Shown here: positions 8,997 to 17,505 of the stretch, one piece after another
Position numbering within the stretch: position 1 is the first letter of the stretch
Layout: each line of letters starts with the position of its first letter
Assembly (NCBI GenBank): GCA_035549175.1
Contig: DASZRL010000104.1
Coordinates: forward strand, 32,461-96,460
Reading direction: 5' to 3'
Length of the DNA: 64,000 nt
From: DASTSN01 sp035549175
GTDB taxonomy: Bacteria; Bacteroidota; Bacteroidia; Chitinophagales; Chitinophagaceae
The notes under the pieces: model-generated
What the model saw: only the letters and a program-made list of their open reading frames with translations
What the model was told of the DNA's origin: nothing
The model's database searches: none
Program-made: the position numbers and the translations under genes

Positions 8997-9482
8997 TTAC
9001 AGGACGTTTTCAGGGCTTACCAAATAATTTTTCAGCTGCACACGCGCCCGGTGAAGGTATACCTTCACCTGGCTCTCGTTCAGGCCGGTGATCCGGCCGA
9101 TCTCCTCGTAGCTGTATCCTTCATAGTCTTTCAGCATGACCAGGGACCGCTGGGTCTCGTTCAGCCGGCTCAGCGCCTCTTCCAGTACCTTTTTCATGTT
9201 GTTGGCAGGCCGGTCCTGGATGCGCACCTCGTCGCTGAATTCCTCCCGCAGGTGAACCCGCTTGGTCTTGCGGATATGGTCGATCATCTGGTGGTAGGCG
9301 ACCGTGAAGAGATAGGACTTGCTTTTGGCGGAGTCGATCTGGTCGCGGTTGCGCCACATTTTTTCAAAGGCCGTCTGTACCACGTCCCGGGCGTCGTCTT
9401 CGTGCCGAAGGTTCTTCAGGATGAACCGGTACACGTTATCCGCGTAGGAGGTGACACATTCGTTGTATTCCTTTTCAGTCAT
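8997..9482 (-). CDS. ECF RNA polymerase sigma factor
   Basis: A 161-residue sigma-70-like protein with region 2 (FILKNLRHEDDARDVVQTAF, then SYLFTVAYHQMIDHIRK for -10 recognition). Region 4 follows as a helix-turn-helix (YEGYSYEEIGRITGLNESQV). The length and lack of regions 1 and 3 are typical of extracytoplasmic-function sigma factors. It is the first gene of a three-gene operon with the anti-sigma protein and a beta-barrel, and is probably autoregulated. Confidence 0.93.
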   Translation of the reverse strand: MTEKEYNECVTSYADNVYRFILKNLRHEDDARDVVQTAFEKMWRNRDQIDSAKSKSYLFTVAYHQMIDHIRKTKRVHLREEFSDEVRIQDRPANNMKKVLEEALSRLNETQRSLVMLKDYEGYSYEEIGRITGLNESQVKVYLHRARVQLKNYLVSPENVL

Positions 9483-9602
9483 AAACAGCCGGTAAACTAG
9501 ATAAAATTAGATCAATGTCGTTATTCGTACAGGTAGTACGTGAGGGGGCCGCAGAATGTTACAGGGACCGGGGGGAATATTTTTGTTGTAAGGAGCTGAC
9601 AG

Positions 9603-9815
9603 TCAGGGCTGCAGGCAGACTGCGGAGAAAAACTGGCTGGTCAGCCCCTCCGGTGCGCTGGTTAAACCGGCGGACCGGGCGGATCCGCCACCGGGAGCCG
9701 GCTCCGCGGCGCCCGGCAGCCCCCGGCCTGCGACCGGCCGGGCGGTCAGGGCGATGGCCAGCCAGCCGAGCACCGCAAGGAACAGGACAAGGAACGCCGA
9801 TTTCTTTATGTTCAT
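9603..9815 (-). CDS. Possible small single-pass membrane protein
   Basis: A 70-residue frame beginning MNIKKSAFLVLFLAVLGWLA, a convincing signal anchor, followed by a Pro/Gly/Ala-rich tail of low complexity. It is divergent from kbl, about 125 nt away. Only the N-terminal helix supports it; the rest could be translated noncoding DNA. Confidence 0.4.
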   Translation of the reverse strand: MNIKKSAFLVLFLAVLGWLAIALTARPVAGRGLPGAAEPAPGGGSARSAGLTSAPEGLTSQFFSAVCLQP

Positions 9816-9915
9816 GGCGGGGATTTGGGTATGGGACGACCCGGCCGGTGGTTACGTTACAGGCAGGACCGGGAAAAGCCGGGCGGGAATTCCCGGACCG
9901 CGTCAGGGGGTTGAT

Positions 9916-9923
9916 TATCTTTG
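9916..9923 (+). promoter_or_regulatory. -7 promoter element of kbl (TATCTTTG)
   Basis: TATCTTTG matches TAnnTTTG exactly and lies 17 nt before the kbl start codon. Confidence 0.6.
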
Positions 9924-9940
9924 CCTCCAAATAAGCGCAT

Positions 9941-11128
9941 ATGAATGAATCTTTTGTAAAACGCCTGGCCGTCGAACTGGAGGAAATCCGCCGGGCGGGC
10001 CTGTTCAAGTCAGAACGGATCATCAGCAGTCCCCAGGGCGCCGAAATCCTGGTGGGCGGAAAGCAGGTGCTGAATTTCTGCGCCAATAACTACCTGGGCC
10101 TTTCATCCCACCCGCGCGTCATCGAGGCCGCGCACCGGGCCATTGACCAGCGGGGCTACGGCCTGAGCAGTGTCCGGTTCATCTGCGGTACCCAGGATAT
10201 CCATAAAGAACTGGAAGCCAAGCTCTCCACGTTCCTGGGAACGGAGGATACCATCCTGTACGCCGCGGCGTTCGATGCCAACGGCGGGGTTTTCGAACCC
10301 CTGTTCCAGGAGCAGGATGCCATCATTTCCGATGCGCTTAACCATGCGTCGATTATTGACGGGGTGCGGCTCTGCAAGGCGCAGCGCTTCCGCTATGACC
10401 ATAATGACATGACCGACCTGGAGCGCAAGCTGCAGGAGGCGGCGGACTGCCGCAGCCGCATCATTGTCACGGACGGTTCCTTCAGTATGGACGGCACGAT
10501 CGCCCAGCTGGACCGGATCGTGGAACTGGCCGAAAAATACGATGCGGTGATCATGGTGGATGAGTGCCACAGTTCGGGCTTCCTGGGCAAGACCGGCCGG
10601 GGAACCCACGAATACCGCGGAGTCATGGGTAAGATCGATATCATTACCGGCACCCTGGGCAAGGCGCTGGGCGGCGCTTCCGGCGGATTTACCAGCGGAC
10701 GCCGTGAGATCATCGAGATGCTGCGCCAGCGATCCCGGCCTTACCTGTTCAGCAATACCCTGGCCCCCAGCATTGTCGGGGGGTCGATTGCCGTGCTGGA
10801 CATGCTTTCCGAAACTACGGCCCTGCGCGATAAACTGGAATGGAACACCCGGTACTTCCGCGGCAGGATGACCGAGGCGGGTTTTGACATCAAGCCCGGC
10901 GAACACCCGATCGTCCCGATCATGCTGTATGATGCCGTGCTGGCCCAGCAGTTTGCCGCGCGCCTGCTGGAGGAAGGGGTCTATGTCATCGGCTTTTTCT
11001 TCCCCGTGGTACCCAAGGGGCAGGCCCGCATCCGGGTACAACTGAGTGCGGCCCACGAGCCCGCACACCTGGACCGCGCCATCGCCGCCTTCACCAAGGT
11101 CGGCCAGGAACTGAAGGTAATTAAATAA
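9941..11128 (+). CDS. kbl: Glycine C-acetyltransferase (2-amino-3-ketobutyrate CoA ligase)
   Basis: A 395-residue PLP enzyme of the alpha-oxoamine synthase family. It interconverts 2-amino-3-ketobutyrate plus CoA with glycine plus acetyl-CoA in threonine degradation. Visible signatures: NFCANNYLGL near 45-54, GYGLSSVRFICGTQ at about 73-85, VDECHSSGF at about 206-214, and GTLGKALGGASGG with the PLP lysine at 241. Length and start agree with characterised Kbl. The related KAS/BioF enzymes differ in the substrate-loop wording, and the Kbl form fits better. No threonine dehydrogenase gene is adjacent. Confidence 0.93.
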   Translation: MNESFVKRLAVELEEIRRAGLFKSERIISSPQGAEILVGGKQVLNFCANNYLGLSSHPRVIEAAHRAIDQRGYGLSSVRFICGTQDIHKELEAKLSTFLGTEDTILYAAAFDANGGVFEPLFQEQDAIISDALNHASIIDGVRLCKAQRFRYDHNDMTDLERKLQEAADCRSRIIVTDGSFSMDGTIAQLDRIVELAEKYDAVIMVDECHSSGFLGKTGRGTHEYRGVMGKIDIITGTLGKALGGASGGFTSGRREIIEMLRQRSRPYLFSNTLAPSIVGGSIAVLDMLSETTALRDKLEWNTRYFRGRMTEAGFDIKPGEHPIVPIMLYDAVLAQQFAARLLEEGVYVIGFFFPVVPKGQARIRVQLSAAHEPAHLDRAIAAFTKVGQELKVIK

Positions 11129-11163
11129 GCAGGCTGCCGGCCTGTACCAGCCTCGCGGCAAGG

Positions 11164-11198
11164 AAAAAGTCCCGGCGGGTTACCCGCCGGGACTTTTT
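11164..11198. terminator. Bidirectional terminator between kbl and a lipoprotein gene
   Basis: A 16-bp perfect stem with a 3-nt loop, flanked by A5 on the left and T5 on the right within the stem. It separates two convergent genes, so it can serve both strands. Confidence 0.9.
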
Positions 11199-11229
11199 GT
11201 GCTGGTCCCGTGGCGTCGGCCCGGGCGGC

Positions 11230-11829
11230 TTAATTCACTTTCAGGTTGAGACCCTGGGCGGCCTGCCGCAGTCCATCCAGCCCGGTCTTGTCGCCCCGGA
11301 TGGTCACCAGCAGGCGGTCCGCGGCCGTATAGGTCAGTTCGTAACTGTCCTCGCTCTTATGGTAGGATTCCACGGCCTTCTGCCCGTTGAAATCAACGGT
11401 TTTCGTATAGCCGTCTTCGTTTTCCGACTGGACGCTCATCTTGGTCCAGTAATTCAGGGAATAGATGCCGGCTCCCGCCTCGCCGGCGCAATCGAAGATC
11501 GACAGGCGGATCTGCTGGCTGTCATCCGCCTTCTTATAGGTCGCATCGGCGGAGGCAAATCCCATCATGCTGTTGGCATTGAAACTGGATCGTTTCATGC
11601 CCAGGAGTTCGTCGGGCAGCATGGCCTTCAGCTGGTCGGTGGTCAGCGGGGTGAGCTTTTTCAGCTCTTCCATCTTCTTTTCCATATCGCTGCTGGCCCT
11701 GGAAGCTTCGGTGAGGTCCAGTTTTACCTTGGTCTTGCCATCGTCACTGGTGATCGTAGTTGTGTTGCGGCTCTTGCAGGCAGCCAGCGCAAGCCCGGCG
11801 CAGAGCAGGAGGGGGAGAAAGCGGCGCAT
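11230..11829 (-). CDS. Lipoprotein of unknown function
   Basis: A 199-residue protein with a lipobox at the end of its signal peptide (LALAACKSR, Cys18), so it should be a lipid-anchored envelope protein. An early charged helical region (MEKKMEELKKLTPLTTDQLK) is followed by a beta-rich C-terminal half ending in NLKVN. No family can be named. It stands alone, converging with kbl across the shared terminator. Confidence 0.8.
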   Translation of the reverse strand: MRRFLPLLLCAGLALAACKSRNTTTITSDDGKTKVKLDLTEASRASSDMEKKMEELKKLTPLTTDQLKAMLPDELLGMKRSSFNANSMMGFASADATYKKADDSQQIRLSIFDCAGEAGAGIYSLNYWTKMSVQSENEDGYTKTVDFNGQKAVESYHKSEDSYELTYTAADRLLVTIRGDKTGLDGLRQAAQGLNLKVN

Positions 11830-12033
11830 AGTTATAGGTTTTGGTATAAGGTTTTGGTGTACTCTCGTAAATCTACGCGAAAAAAAATGCTAAATGCCAG
11901 GAAAATTTGCAGCAACCGTTATGAGAAATAATAAAGGCTTTGTACCTTCGTTCTACCTCCGATGGACCAATTCTACCGAATCCTTCCTTTGCAAAATTCC
12001 ATTTACTGAAGTCTGTTTTTAATTTCGGCGAAT

Positions 12034-12162
12034 ATGAAAAGAACAATCTGTTACTTTTTAACAGGTGCCATCCTTGTTTTCTGCCTTTCCTCCTGCGCCG
12101 CCAGCAAGCGTGACTGTCAGGGCGTGCGGCATTACAAGCTGAAAAACGGCATATACCTGTAA
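12034..12162 (+). CDS. 42-residue small lipoprotein
   Basis: A very short frame encoding MKRTICYFLTGAILVFCLSS followed by CAASKRDCQGVRHYKLKNGI and YL. It has a full lipoprotein signal with a Ser-Cys lipobox (Cys21), leaving a 22-residue basic mature peptide with one further cysteine. A near-consensus TAATTTCG stands 6 nt before the ATG and a terminator begins 25 nt after the stop, so it forms a complete mini-transcription unit. I recall similar tiny lipoproteins in Chitinophagaceae, but no function is known. Confidence 0.7.
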   Translation: MKRTICYFLTGAILVFCLSSCAASKRDCQGVRHYKLKNGIYL

Positions 12163-12187
12163 GATTCCGACAACCCAAACGATAAGC

Positions 12188-12213
12188 ACCCGGAGCAGAA
12201 CGCCCGGGTTTTT
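12188..12213 (+). terminator. Terminator after the 42-residue lipoprotein gene
   Basis: ACCCGG (12188-12193) pairs with CCGGGT (12204-12209) and is followed by a T-run. Only the plus strand has the T-run. It ends against the stop codon of the convergent LysE gene. Confidence 0.65.
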
Positions 12214-12840
12214 CTATTTCCGTTCGCCAAGCATGCGCAGCCCCAGGGCAACCAGGATCAGTCCCGTGCCCTTTTCCTGCCAGCGCCAAAAGGCGGGGCT
12301 GCCCTGCAGGACTTGGCGGAACCGTCCCGTCAGCAGCGCCACCAGGATCAGCACCGCTGTTCCCTGCAGGTCAAACCATAACCCCAGTAAGGCAAATTGC
12401 CGGGAGGCGGGGCCTGCGGCCGGATCAATGAACTGGGGCAGGAAAGAAAGGAAAAAGATGGCCACCTTCGGGTTCAGCAGGTTGGTCAGCACCGCCTGCA
12501 TATAAATGGTCCGGTACGGAAGCGTCTGCAACCTAACCAGGCTGGCCGGACCGGTCTTCCGGACGAGGGACCGGATACCCAGGTACAGCAGGTAGGCCGC
12601 CCCGGCATACTGGACCAGGTGAAACAGCAGCACGGAACGCTCCATGATCCGGGACAGGCCGAAGACGGCGGCCGCCACATGGAAAAGGCATCCGCTGAAT
12701 ATGCCGGCCGCCGAAAGGATCCCGGCGCGGGCGCCCTGCGAGAGGCTGCGCGCTGCCGTGTACAGCATGTCGGGACCCGGTGCCAGATTGATCAGCAGGC
12801 TGGCCGTCAGGAAAAGGTAGAAATGGGGGGAGGTAAGCAT
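12214..12840 (-). CDS. LysE/RhtB family amino-acid exporter
   Basis: A 208-residue inner-membrane protein with about six hydrophobic helices. The N-terminal LLINLAPGPDMLYTAARSLSQG is the LysE/RhtB signature, and LTNLLNPKVAIFFLSFLPQF is the conserved mid-protein motif. Members export lysine, homoserine, threonine or related metabolites; the substrate cannot be assigned. It is divergent from the beta-lactamase gene with about 85 nt between starts. Confidence 0.92.
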   Translation of the reverse strand: MLTSPHFYLFLTASLLINLAPGPDMLYTAARSLSQGARAGILSAAGIFSGCLFHVAAAVFGLSRIMERSVLLFHLVQYAGAAYLLYLGIRSLVRKTGPASLVRLQTLPYRTIYMQAVLTNLLNPKVAIFFLSFLPQFIDPAAGPASRQFALLGLWFDLQGTAVLILVALLTGRFRQVLQGSPAFWRWQEKGTGLILVALGLRMLGERK

Positions 12841-12902
12841 GGCGTCGTCCGGTGGGTAAAGGGTAAAAGTACCATTTTTGGGCCTGGGTGCGGGGTACTG
12901 GT

Positions 12903-12910
12903 TACCTTTG
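12903..12910 (+). promoter_or_regulatory. -7 promoter element of the beta-lactamase gene (TACCTTTG)
   Basis: TACCTTTG matches TAnnTTTG exactly and lies 14 nt before the ATG. A TTTTTG about 22 nt upstream is a plausible -33 element. Confidence 0.6.
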
Positions 12911-12924
12911 CGGAAATTTTTTGC

Positions 12925-13734
12925 ATGAAATCGATCGCCTCATCCCTGCTTCTTGCCGTTGCCCTGTATTCCTGTGCCCCCAACAATGTGACGATTGATA
13001 ACAGTCTCGGGAAATTTTTCGATTCAACCGGTACCGTGGGCTGCTTTGCCCTCTATGACAACGGTACCAACCAGTTTACCATCTACAACCTGCCCCGGTA
13101 CCGGGACAGCAGTTTCCTGCCCGCCTCCACGTTCAAGATTGTCAACTCCCTGATAGGGCTGCAGACCGGCCGGATCAGCAGCGACAGCATGGTCATTCCC
13201 TGGGACGGCGTGGTGCGCAGGGTCAAGGAATGGAACCAGGATCTTTCCATGTACCGCGCCTTCCGGTATTCCGCGGTGCCCTATTACCAGGAAGTTGCCC
13301 GGCGTATCGGCCGGGATACCATGCAGTTCTGGCTGGACTCCCTGAGTTACGGGACGCACACGATCGGGCCGCGTATCGACAGCTTCTGGCTGGATAATTC
13401 ACTGAAAATTAAGCCTGATGAAGAACTGGGCCTGGTCAGGAAACTGTATTTCGACCAGCTCCCCTTTTTCAAAAGCTACCAGGAGACGGTCAAGCGCGCC
13501 ATGCTCTTTGAAGACAATACCGCCTACCGGCTCAGTTATAAGACCGGCTGGGGTTACAATGAGCGGGGGCACTCCGTCGGCTGGGTGGTCGGGTATGTGG
13601 AAGAGAATAACCATCCCTACTTTTTCGTTCTCAACCTGGAATCGGCCGACCCCGCGATCGATATGGCGGCCGTACGGATGGGTGTCCTCAAGGGGATCCT
13701 GCGGCAGCTGGGATTTCTGCAGGGAAAGATGTAA
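12925..13734 (+). CDS. Class D (OXA-type) beta-lactamase-like lipoprotein
   Basis: A 269-residue protein with a short lipoprotein signal (Cys17 in LYSCAPNN). The class D motifs appear in order: STFK with Ser68 and Lys71, SAV at 116-118, YGT at 142-144 where most enzymes have YGN, the FWLDNSLKI region that supplies the active-site tryptophan (about 154-162), and KTG at 206-208. Length matches OXA enzymes. It should hydrolyse beta-lactams in the periplasm, or act as a related acyl-serine protein. The start at 12925 is set by the signal peptide and promoter; a longer in-frame extension overlaps the divergent gene and is not used. Confidence 0.9.
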   Translation: MKSIASSLLLAVALYSCAPNNVTIDNSLGKFFDSTGTVGCFALYDNGTNQFTIYNLPRYRDSSFLPASTFKIVNSLIGLQTGRISSDSMVIPWDGVVRRVKEWNQDLSMYRAFRYSAVPYYQEVARRIGRDTMQFWLDSLSYGTHTIGPRIDSFWLDNSLKIKPDEELGLVRKLYFDQLPFFKSYQETVKRAMLFEDNTAYRLSYKTGWGYNERGHSVGWVVGYVEENNHPYFFVLNLESADPAIDMAAVRMGVLKGILRQLGFLQGKM

Positions 13735-13785
13735 TCCGCTGCATCTAGCATAATATTTGATTTACAGCGGGCTCAACGGATCTTC

Positions 13786-14790
13786 GTGACCTACCAGTTC
13801 CAATATGGTTATTTTTTCTGGCTCCTGCTGGGCCTTCCCGTGCTGGCTGGGTTGTTTATCTGGGTGGCGCGCTGGAAAAGGCGGGTTACCCGGCGTATCG
13901 GGGAGGAGCGGCTTGTACATGCGCTGACGGCCGGGTTTTCGCCGCTGCGGTTCCGCGCCAAATTCCTGCTTTTCTCCGCCGCCTTTGCCCTGGGCGTGGT
14001 GGCGCTGACCAACCTGCGCAGGCCCGGCGGTGCGGAATCCATCCTGCGCAAGGGGATCGACGTCGTGGTCGCCCTGGACGTAAGCCGCAGCATGGAGGCC
14101 ACCGACCTGCAGCCCAACCGCCTGGAGCGGGCCAAGCAGGTCATCCTGAAGCTCATGGATGCGATGCCCAATGATCGCATCGGCCTGGTCCTGTTTGCCG
14201 GCCGGGCCTACCTGCAGATGCCCCTGACCGTGGACCATGGTGCCGCGAAACTCTTTGTTTCCTCGGCTGATCCTGATGCCATCAATGTGCAGGGTACGGT
14301 GATCGCCGATGCGCTGCAGATGAGCGCCAACGCCTTTAACCCGAAGGAGCGCCGCTTCAAATCGATCATCCTGCTCTCCGACGGGGAGGATTTTGATGCC
14401 AACGCGCTGAAAAAGGCGGAAGAGCTGGCCAGCCAGGGCGTCATGATCAATACGGTGGGCATCGGGTCTCCCGAAGGAGCCGAGATCATCGACCCGGTTA
14501 CCGGCGCAGTCAAAAAGGATGCGCAGGGAAACACGGTCATCACCCGGCTCAACGAGGACGAACTGCGGCAGATCGCCGCCAGGACCCACGGGGTGTATGT
14601 GCACCTGCAATCCAGCGACGAGGCGGTGCAGACCCTGCAGGCGCAACTGGCCCAGATTGACCGCAAGGCCTACGGGGACGTTTCCCTGATGAACTTCAGG
14701 TCGTATTATATGTGGTTCGCCGTGCCCATGTTCCTGCTGTTGCTGGCCGAGCTGCTGCTTTCCGAAAACCGAAAAAAGAAACCCGCATGA
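13786..14790 (+). CDS. batB: BatB-like von Willebrand factor A protein
   Basis: A 334-residue membrane protein with helices at about 8-27, 58-76 and near the C-terminus (310-328). Between them is a VWA domain with the metal-binding DVSRS motif (MIDAS), a following threonine in the TVDHG segment and LLSDGEDFD. This arrangement is that of the BatA/BatB proteins of the aerotolerance operon. Translation appears to start at a GTG (13786), since no in-frame ATG gives the first helix. It overlaps the next gene by 4 nt (ATGA). Confidence 0.85.
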   Translation: MTYQFQYGYFFWLLLGLPVLAGLFIWVARWKRRVTRRIGEERLVHALTAGFSPLRFRAKFLLFSAAFALGVVALTNLRRPGGAESILRKGIDVVVALDVSRSMEATDLQPNRLERAKQVILKLMDAMPNDRIGLVLFAGRAYLQMPLTVDHGAAKLFVSSADPDAINVQGTVIADALQMSANAFNPKERRFKSIILLSDGEDFDANALKKAEELASQGVMINTVGIGSPEGAEIIDPVTGAVKKDAQGNTVITRLNEDELRQIAARTHGVYVHLQSSDEAVQTLQAQLAQIDRKAYGDVSLMNFRSYYMWFAVPMFLLLLAELLLSENRKKKPA

Positions 14791-15440
14791 GCGCCCGGGC
14801 AATCCTTACCGCATGTGCCTTTTTCGTGGTCCTGTCAGGGGCCAGGGGCCAGGGAGACCGTACCACCCGGGAGATGATCCAGGCTGCCAATGACCTGTAC
14901 AGGCAGCAGCAATACGAGCAGGCCGAACAGCAGTACAACCAGGTCCTGGACCGGGACCATGCCAACAACCTGGCCCGCTATAACCTGGCGAGCACCCTGT
15001 ACCAGCGCGGAAAAAGGGAGGACGCCATCAAGCTCTTCCAGGAACTGGCCACCACCGACGGGGTGGAGCCTTCCATCCGGTCCAGGGCCTATTACAATGC
15101 CGGGGTGGCACTGACGCGCCAAAACCAGCTGGAGGATGCGGTGGAAGCCTACATGAACTGCCTGCGGCTGAACCCTGAGGACACGGAGGCCCGGGAAAAC
15201 CTGCAGAAGGCGCTGCTGGAACTTCGCAAACATACCCCGCCCAAAAAACCGCAGGAAGACGAAAAAAAGAAAAAGCAACAACAGCAGCAGAAAAAACAGC
15301 AGCAGCAATCCCAGCCCAAAATGGATCCCCGGGAGGCCGAGCAACGGCTCAAACTCATGGAACAGAAGGAAAAGGAAGTCCTGCAGCGCATGCAGAGCGA
15401 AAAGGCCAAGAGCGGCAATGCCCTGCCCAAAGATTGGTAA
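14787..15440 (+). CDS. BatC-like TPR protein
   Basis: A 217-residue exported protein: signal peptide (ILTACAFFVVLSGARGQ), about three TPR helices pairs between residues 30 and 140, then a Lys/Gln-rich low-complexity run and an acidic-basic helix ending LPKDW. This is the pattern of BatC, which is co-encoded with BatB. The ATG lies inside the batB stop (ATGA overlap), implying translational coupling. The other usual members (moxR-type ATPase, DUF58, batA, batD) are not next to it. Confidence 0.8.
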   Translation: MSARAILTACAFFVVLSGARGQGDRTTREMIQAANDLYRQQQYEQAEQQYNQVLDRDHANNLARYNLASTLYQRGKREDAIKLFQELATTDGVEPSIRSRAYYNAGVALTRQNQLEDAVEAYMNCLRLNPEDTEARENLQKALLELRKHTPPKKPQEDEKKKKQQQQQKKQQQQSQPKMDPREAEQRLKLMEQKEKEVLQRMQSEKAKSGNALPKDW

Positions 15441-15461
15441 ACATCCCTGCCCGATCTTTGT

Positions 15462-15469
15462 TAGTTTTG
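15462..15469 (+). promoter_or_regulatory. -7 promoter element of ispG (TAGTTTTG)
   Basis: TAGTTTTG matches TAnnTTTG and lies 24 nt before the ispG ATG, just past the batC stop. Confidence 0.5.
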
Positions 15470-15493
15470 TACACTCATCACCCAGCGGGGCTT

Positions 15494-17497
15494 ATGCAAT
15501 TTTACTGCGCATCTTTAACTGACTACCAGCGTCTTCCGACCCGGGAAGTACGGATCGGCGATCTGGCCCTGGGCCATTTTCATCCCATCCGGGTCCAGAC
15601 CATGACCACTACCGATACCCTGGATACCCTGGCTACGGTTGAACAATCCATCCGTTGCATCGAGGCGGGGGCGGAACTGGTCCGCATTACGGCGCCCTCG
15701 CGCAAGGAGGCGGAAAACCTGCTGCATATCCGCAACGAACTGCGGCGCAGGGGATACCATACGCCCCTGGTGGCGGATATCCATTTCACGCCCCATGCGG
15801 CCGAGATCGCGGCGCGGATCGTGGAAAAGGTCCGGATCAACCCGGGCAACTATGTCGACAAAAAGAAGTTCGAACAGATCGAATACACCGATGCCGAGTA
15901 CCAGGAAGAGATCGAGCGGATCCGGGAGCGGTTCACGCCCCTGGTCAGCATCTGCAAGCAGTACGGTACGGCCATGCGTATCGGCACCAACCACGGATCC
16001 CTGAGTGACCGGATCATGAGCCGCTACGGCGATACGCCGATGGGCATGGTGGAAAGCGCCATGGAGTTCCTTCGGATCGCCCGCCTGGAAAGCTATCACA
16101 ATATTGTCCTCAGCATGAAGTCCAGCAACCCCCAGGTGATGGTGCAGGCCTACCGGCTGCTGGTCCGTACCATGCAGGAAGAGTTCGGGGAATGCTATCC
16201 CCTCCACCTGGGCGTAACGGAAGCCGGGGACGGCGAGGACGGCCGCATCAAGAGCGCCATCGGGATCGGCACCCTGCTGGAGGACGGCCTGGGCGATACG
16301 ATCCGCGTCTCCCTGACGGAAGATCCCGAGTTCGAGATCCCGGTATGCCGGGACCTGGTCCGGCGCTATGTCCCTTCTGCCACCGCCGCGGCCTCACCGG
16401 GGCGCGTACCGGCCATTGAAAAACTGCCCTACTCGCCTTTTGCCTACAGTCGGCGTCCCACCTTCGCCGTGGACCGGATCGGCGGCACCCAGGTGCCCGT
16501 CGTGATCGCCGATCTCAGCGACCTGGATGCGATCACCCCGGCGAGCCTGGAGGCTGTTGGTTACTCGTATGACCCCGTGACGGACAAGTGGGCGATCAGT
16601 GACAGCGCCGCGGATTATATTTTTACCGGCCATCGCCTGCTGGATTTTCCCCTGCCGGGCACCCTTAAAGTGATCGTGTACCCGGAAGCCTGGAAGGCAG
16701 CCGGTGATCCCGCCACCTATTTTCCCCTGTTTCAGGACAGCGGGTACGTACAGGCTGAGCAGCGCAGCGAGACGCTCAATTTTGTGCTGGTCGACTGCTA
16801 TAATGATCAGCCTGCGCTCAACGATTATACCTACCTGGACGAGCTGGCGGGTGATCCCCGGGTCGTGCTCTGCCTTTCCACTACCCACCGCAACGCGGTC
16901 CAGTCCCTGCGGCGGATGTTCGTGGAACTGATGAACAGGGGCATCGACAACCCGGTGGTGCTGATCTGTGATTCCAATGGGCAGACGCCGGACGAACACC
17001 TGATTCATTTCGCGACCGAGACCGGGGCCCTGCTGCTGGAAGGCATGGGTGACGGCATCTGCCTGGGGTATGGGCCGGCGGCCCGCCTGGACAGCGTGCA
17101 GGTCAGGGGCCGTACCTACCTTCCGGTACGCGACCGCTACCAGTTTGCCAACAATACCGCCTTCAGTATCCTGCAGGCCACGCGCACGCGGATATCCAAG
17201 ACGGAATATATTTCCTGCCCCAGCTGCGGCCGGACCCTGTTCGACCTGCAGGAGACCACGGCCCGCATCCGCGCCGTGACCCATCATCTGAAAGGCGTGA
17301 AGATTGCTATCATGGGATGCATAGTGAACGGGCCCGGGGAGATGGCGGATGCTGATTTCGGGTACGTGGGCAGCGGCCCGGGCAAGATCACCCTGTACAA
17401 GGGGAAGGAGGTGATCAAGCGTGGCGTTCCCAGCGAAGTGGCCGTGGAGGAACTCATTGCCCTGCTCCGCGAACATGGCGCCTGGGTAGAACCATAA
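15494..17497 (+). CDS. ispG: 4-hydroxy-3-methylbut-2-enyl diphosphate synthase, long form
   Basis: A 667-residue enzyme of the non-mevalonate (MEP) isoprenoid pathway. It reductively converts MEcPP to HMBPP with a [4Fe-4S] cluster. The TIM barrel occupies the first half (VQTMTTTDT, LVADIHF, KVRINPGNY). An inserted middle domain of roughly 250 residues follows, as in Bacteroidota, Chlamydiae and plants. The cluster cysteines are Cys575 and Cys578 (CPSCGRTLFDLQ) and Cys609 (GCIVNGPGEM). The start at 15494 fits the promoter; a longer frame begins inside batC and is rejected. Confidence 0.95.
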   Translation: MQFYCASLTDYQRLPTREVRIGDLALGHFHPIRVQTMTTTDTLDTLATVEQSIRCIEAGAELVRITAPSRKEAENLLHIRNELRRRGYHTPLVADIHFTPHAAEIAARIVEKVRINPGNYVDKKKFEQIEYTDAEYQEEIERIRERFTPLVSICKQYGTAMRIGTNHGSLSDRIMSRYGDTPMGMVESAMEFLRIARLESYHNIVLSMKSSNPQVMVQAYRLLVRTMQEEFGECYPLHLGVTEAGDGEDGRIKSAIGIGTLLEDGLGDTIRVSLTEDPEFEIPVCRDLVRRYVPSATAAASPGRVPAIEKLPYSPFAYSRRPTFAVDRIGGTQVPVVIADLSDLDAITPASLEAVGYSYDPVTDKWAISDSAADYIFTGHRLLDFPLPGTLKVIVYPEAWKAAGDPATYFPLFQDSGYVQAEQRSETLNFVLVDCYNDQPALNDYTYLDELAGDPRVVLCLSTTHRNAVQSLRRMFVELMNRGIDNPVVLICDSNGQTPDEHLIHFATETGALLLEGMGDGICLGYGPAARLDSVQVRGRTYLPVRDRYQFANNTAFSILQATRTRISKTEYISCPSCGRTLFDLQETTARIRAVTHHLKGVKIAIMGCIVNGPGEMADADFGYVGSGPGKITLYKGKEVIKRGVPSEVAVEELIALLREHGAWVEP

Positions 17498-17505
17498 CCG
17501 TCCGC

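Noticed and set aside
12397..12924. In-frame N-terminal extension of the beta-lactamase gene
   Set aside because: It overlaps the divergent LysE gene and would bury the lipoprotein signal; the promoter at 12903 supports the start at 12925.
15250..15330. Repetitive Lys/Gln codons resembling a short tandem repeat
   Set aside because: It lies in frame within the BatC-like gene and encodes a low-complexity linker, not a repeat array or CRISPR.
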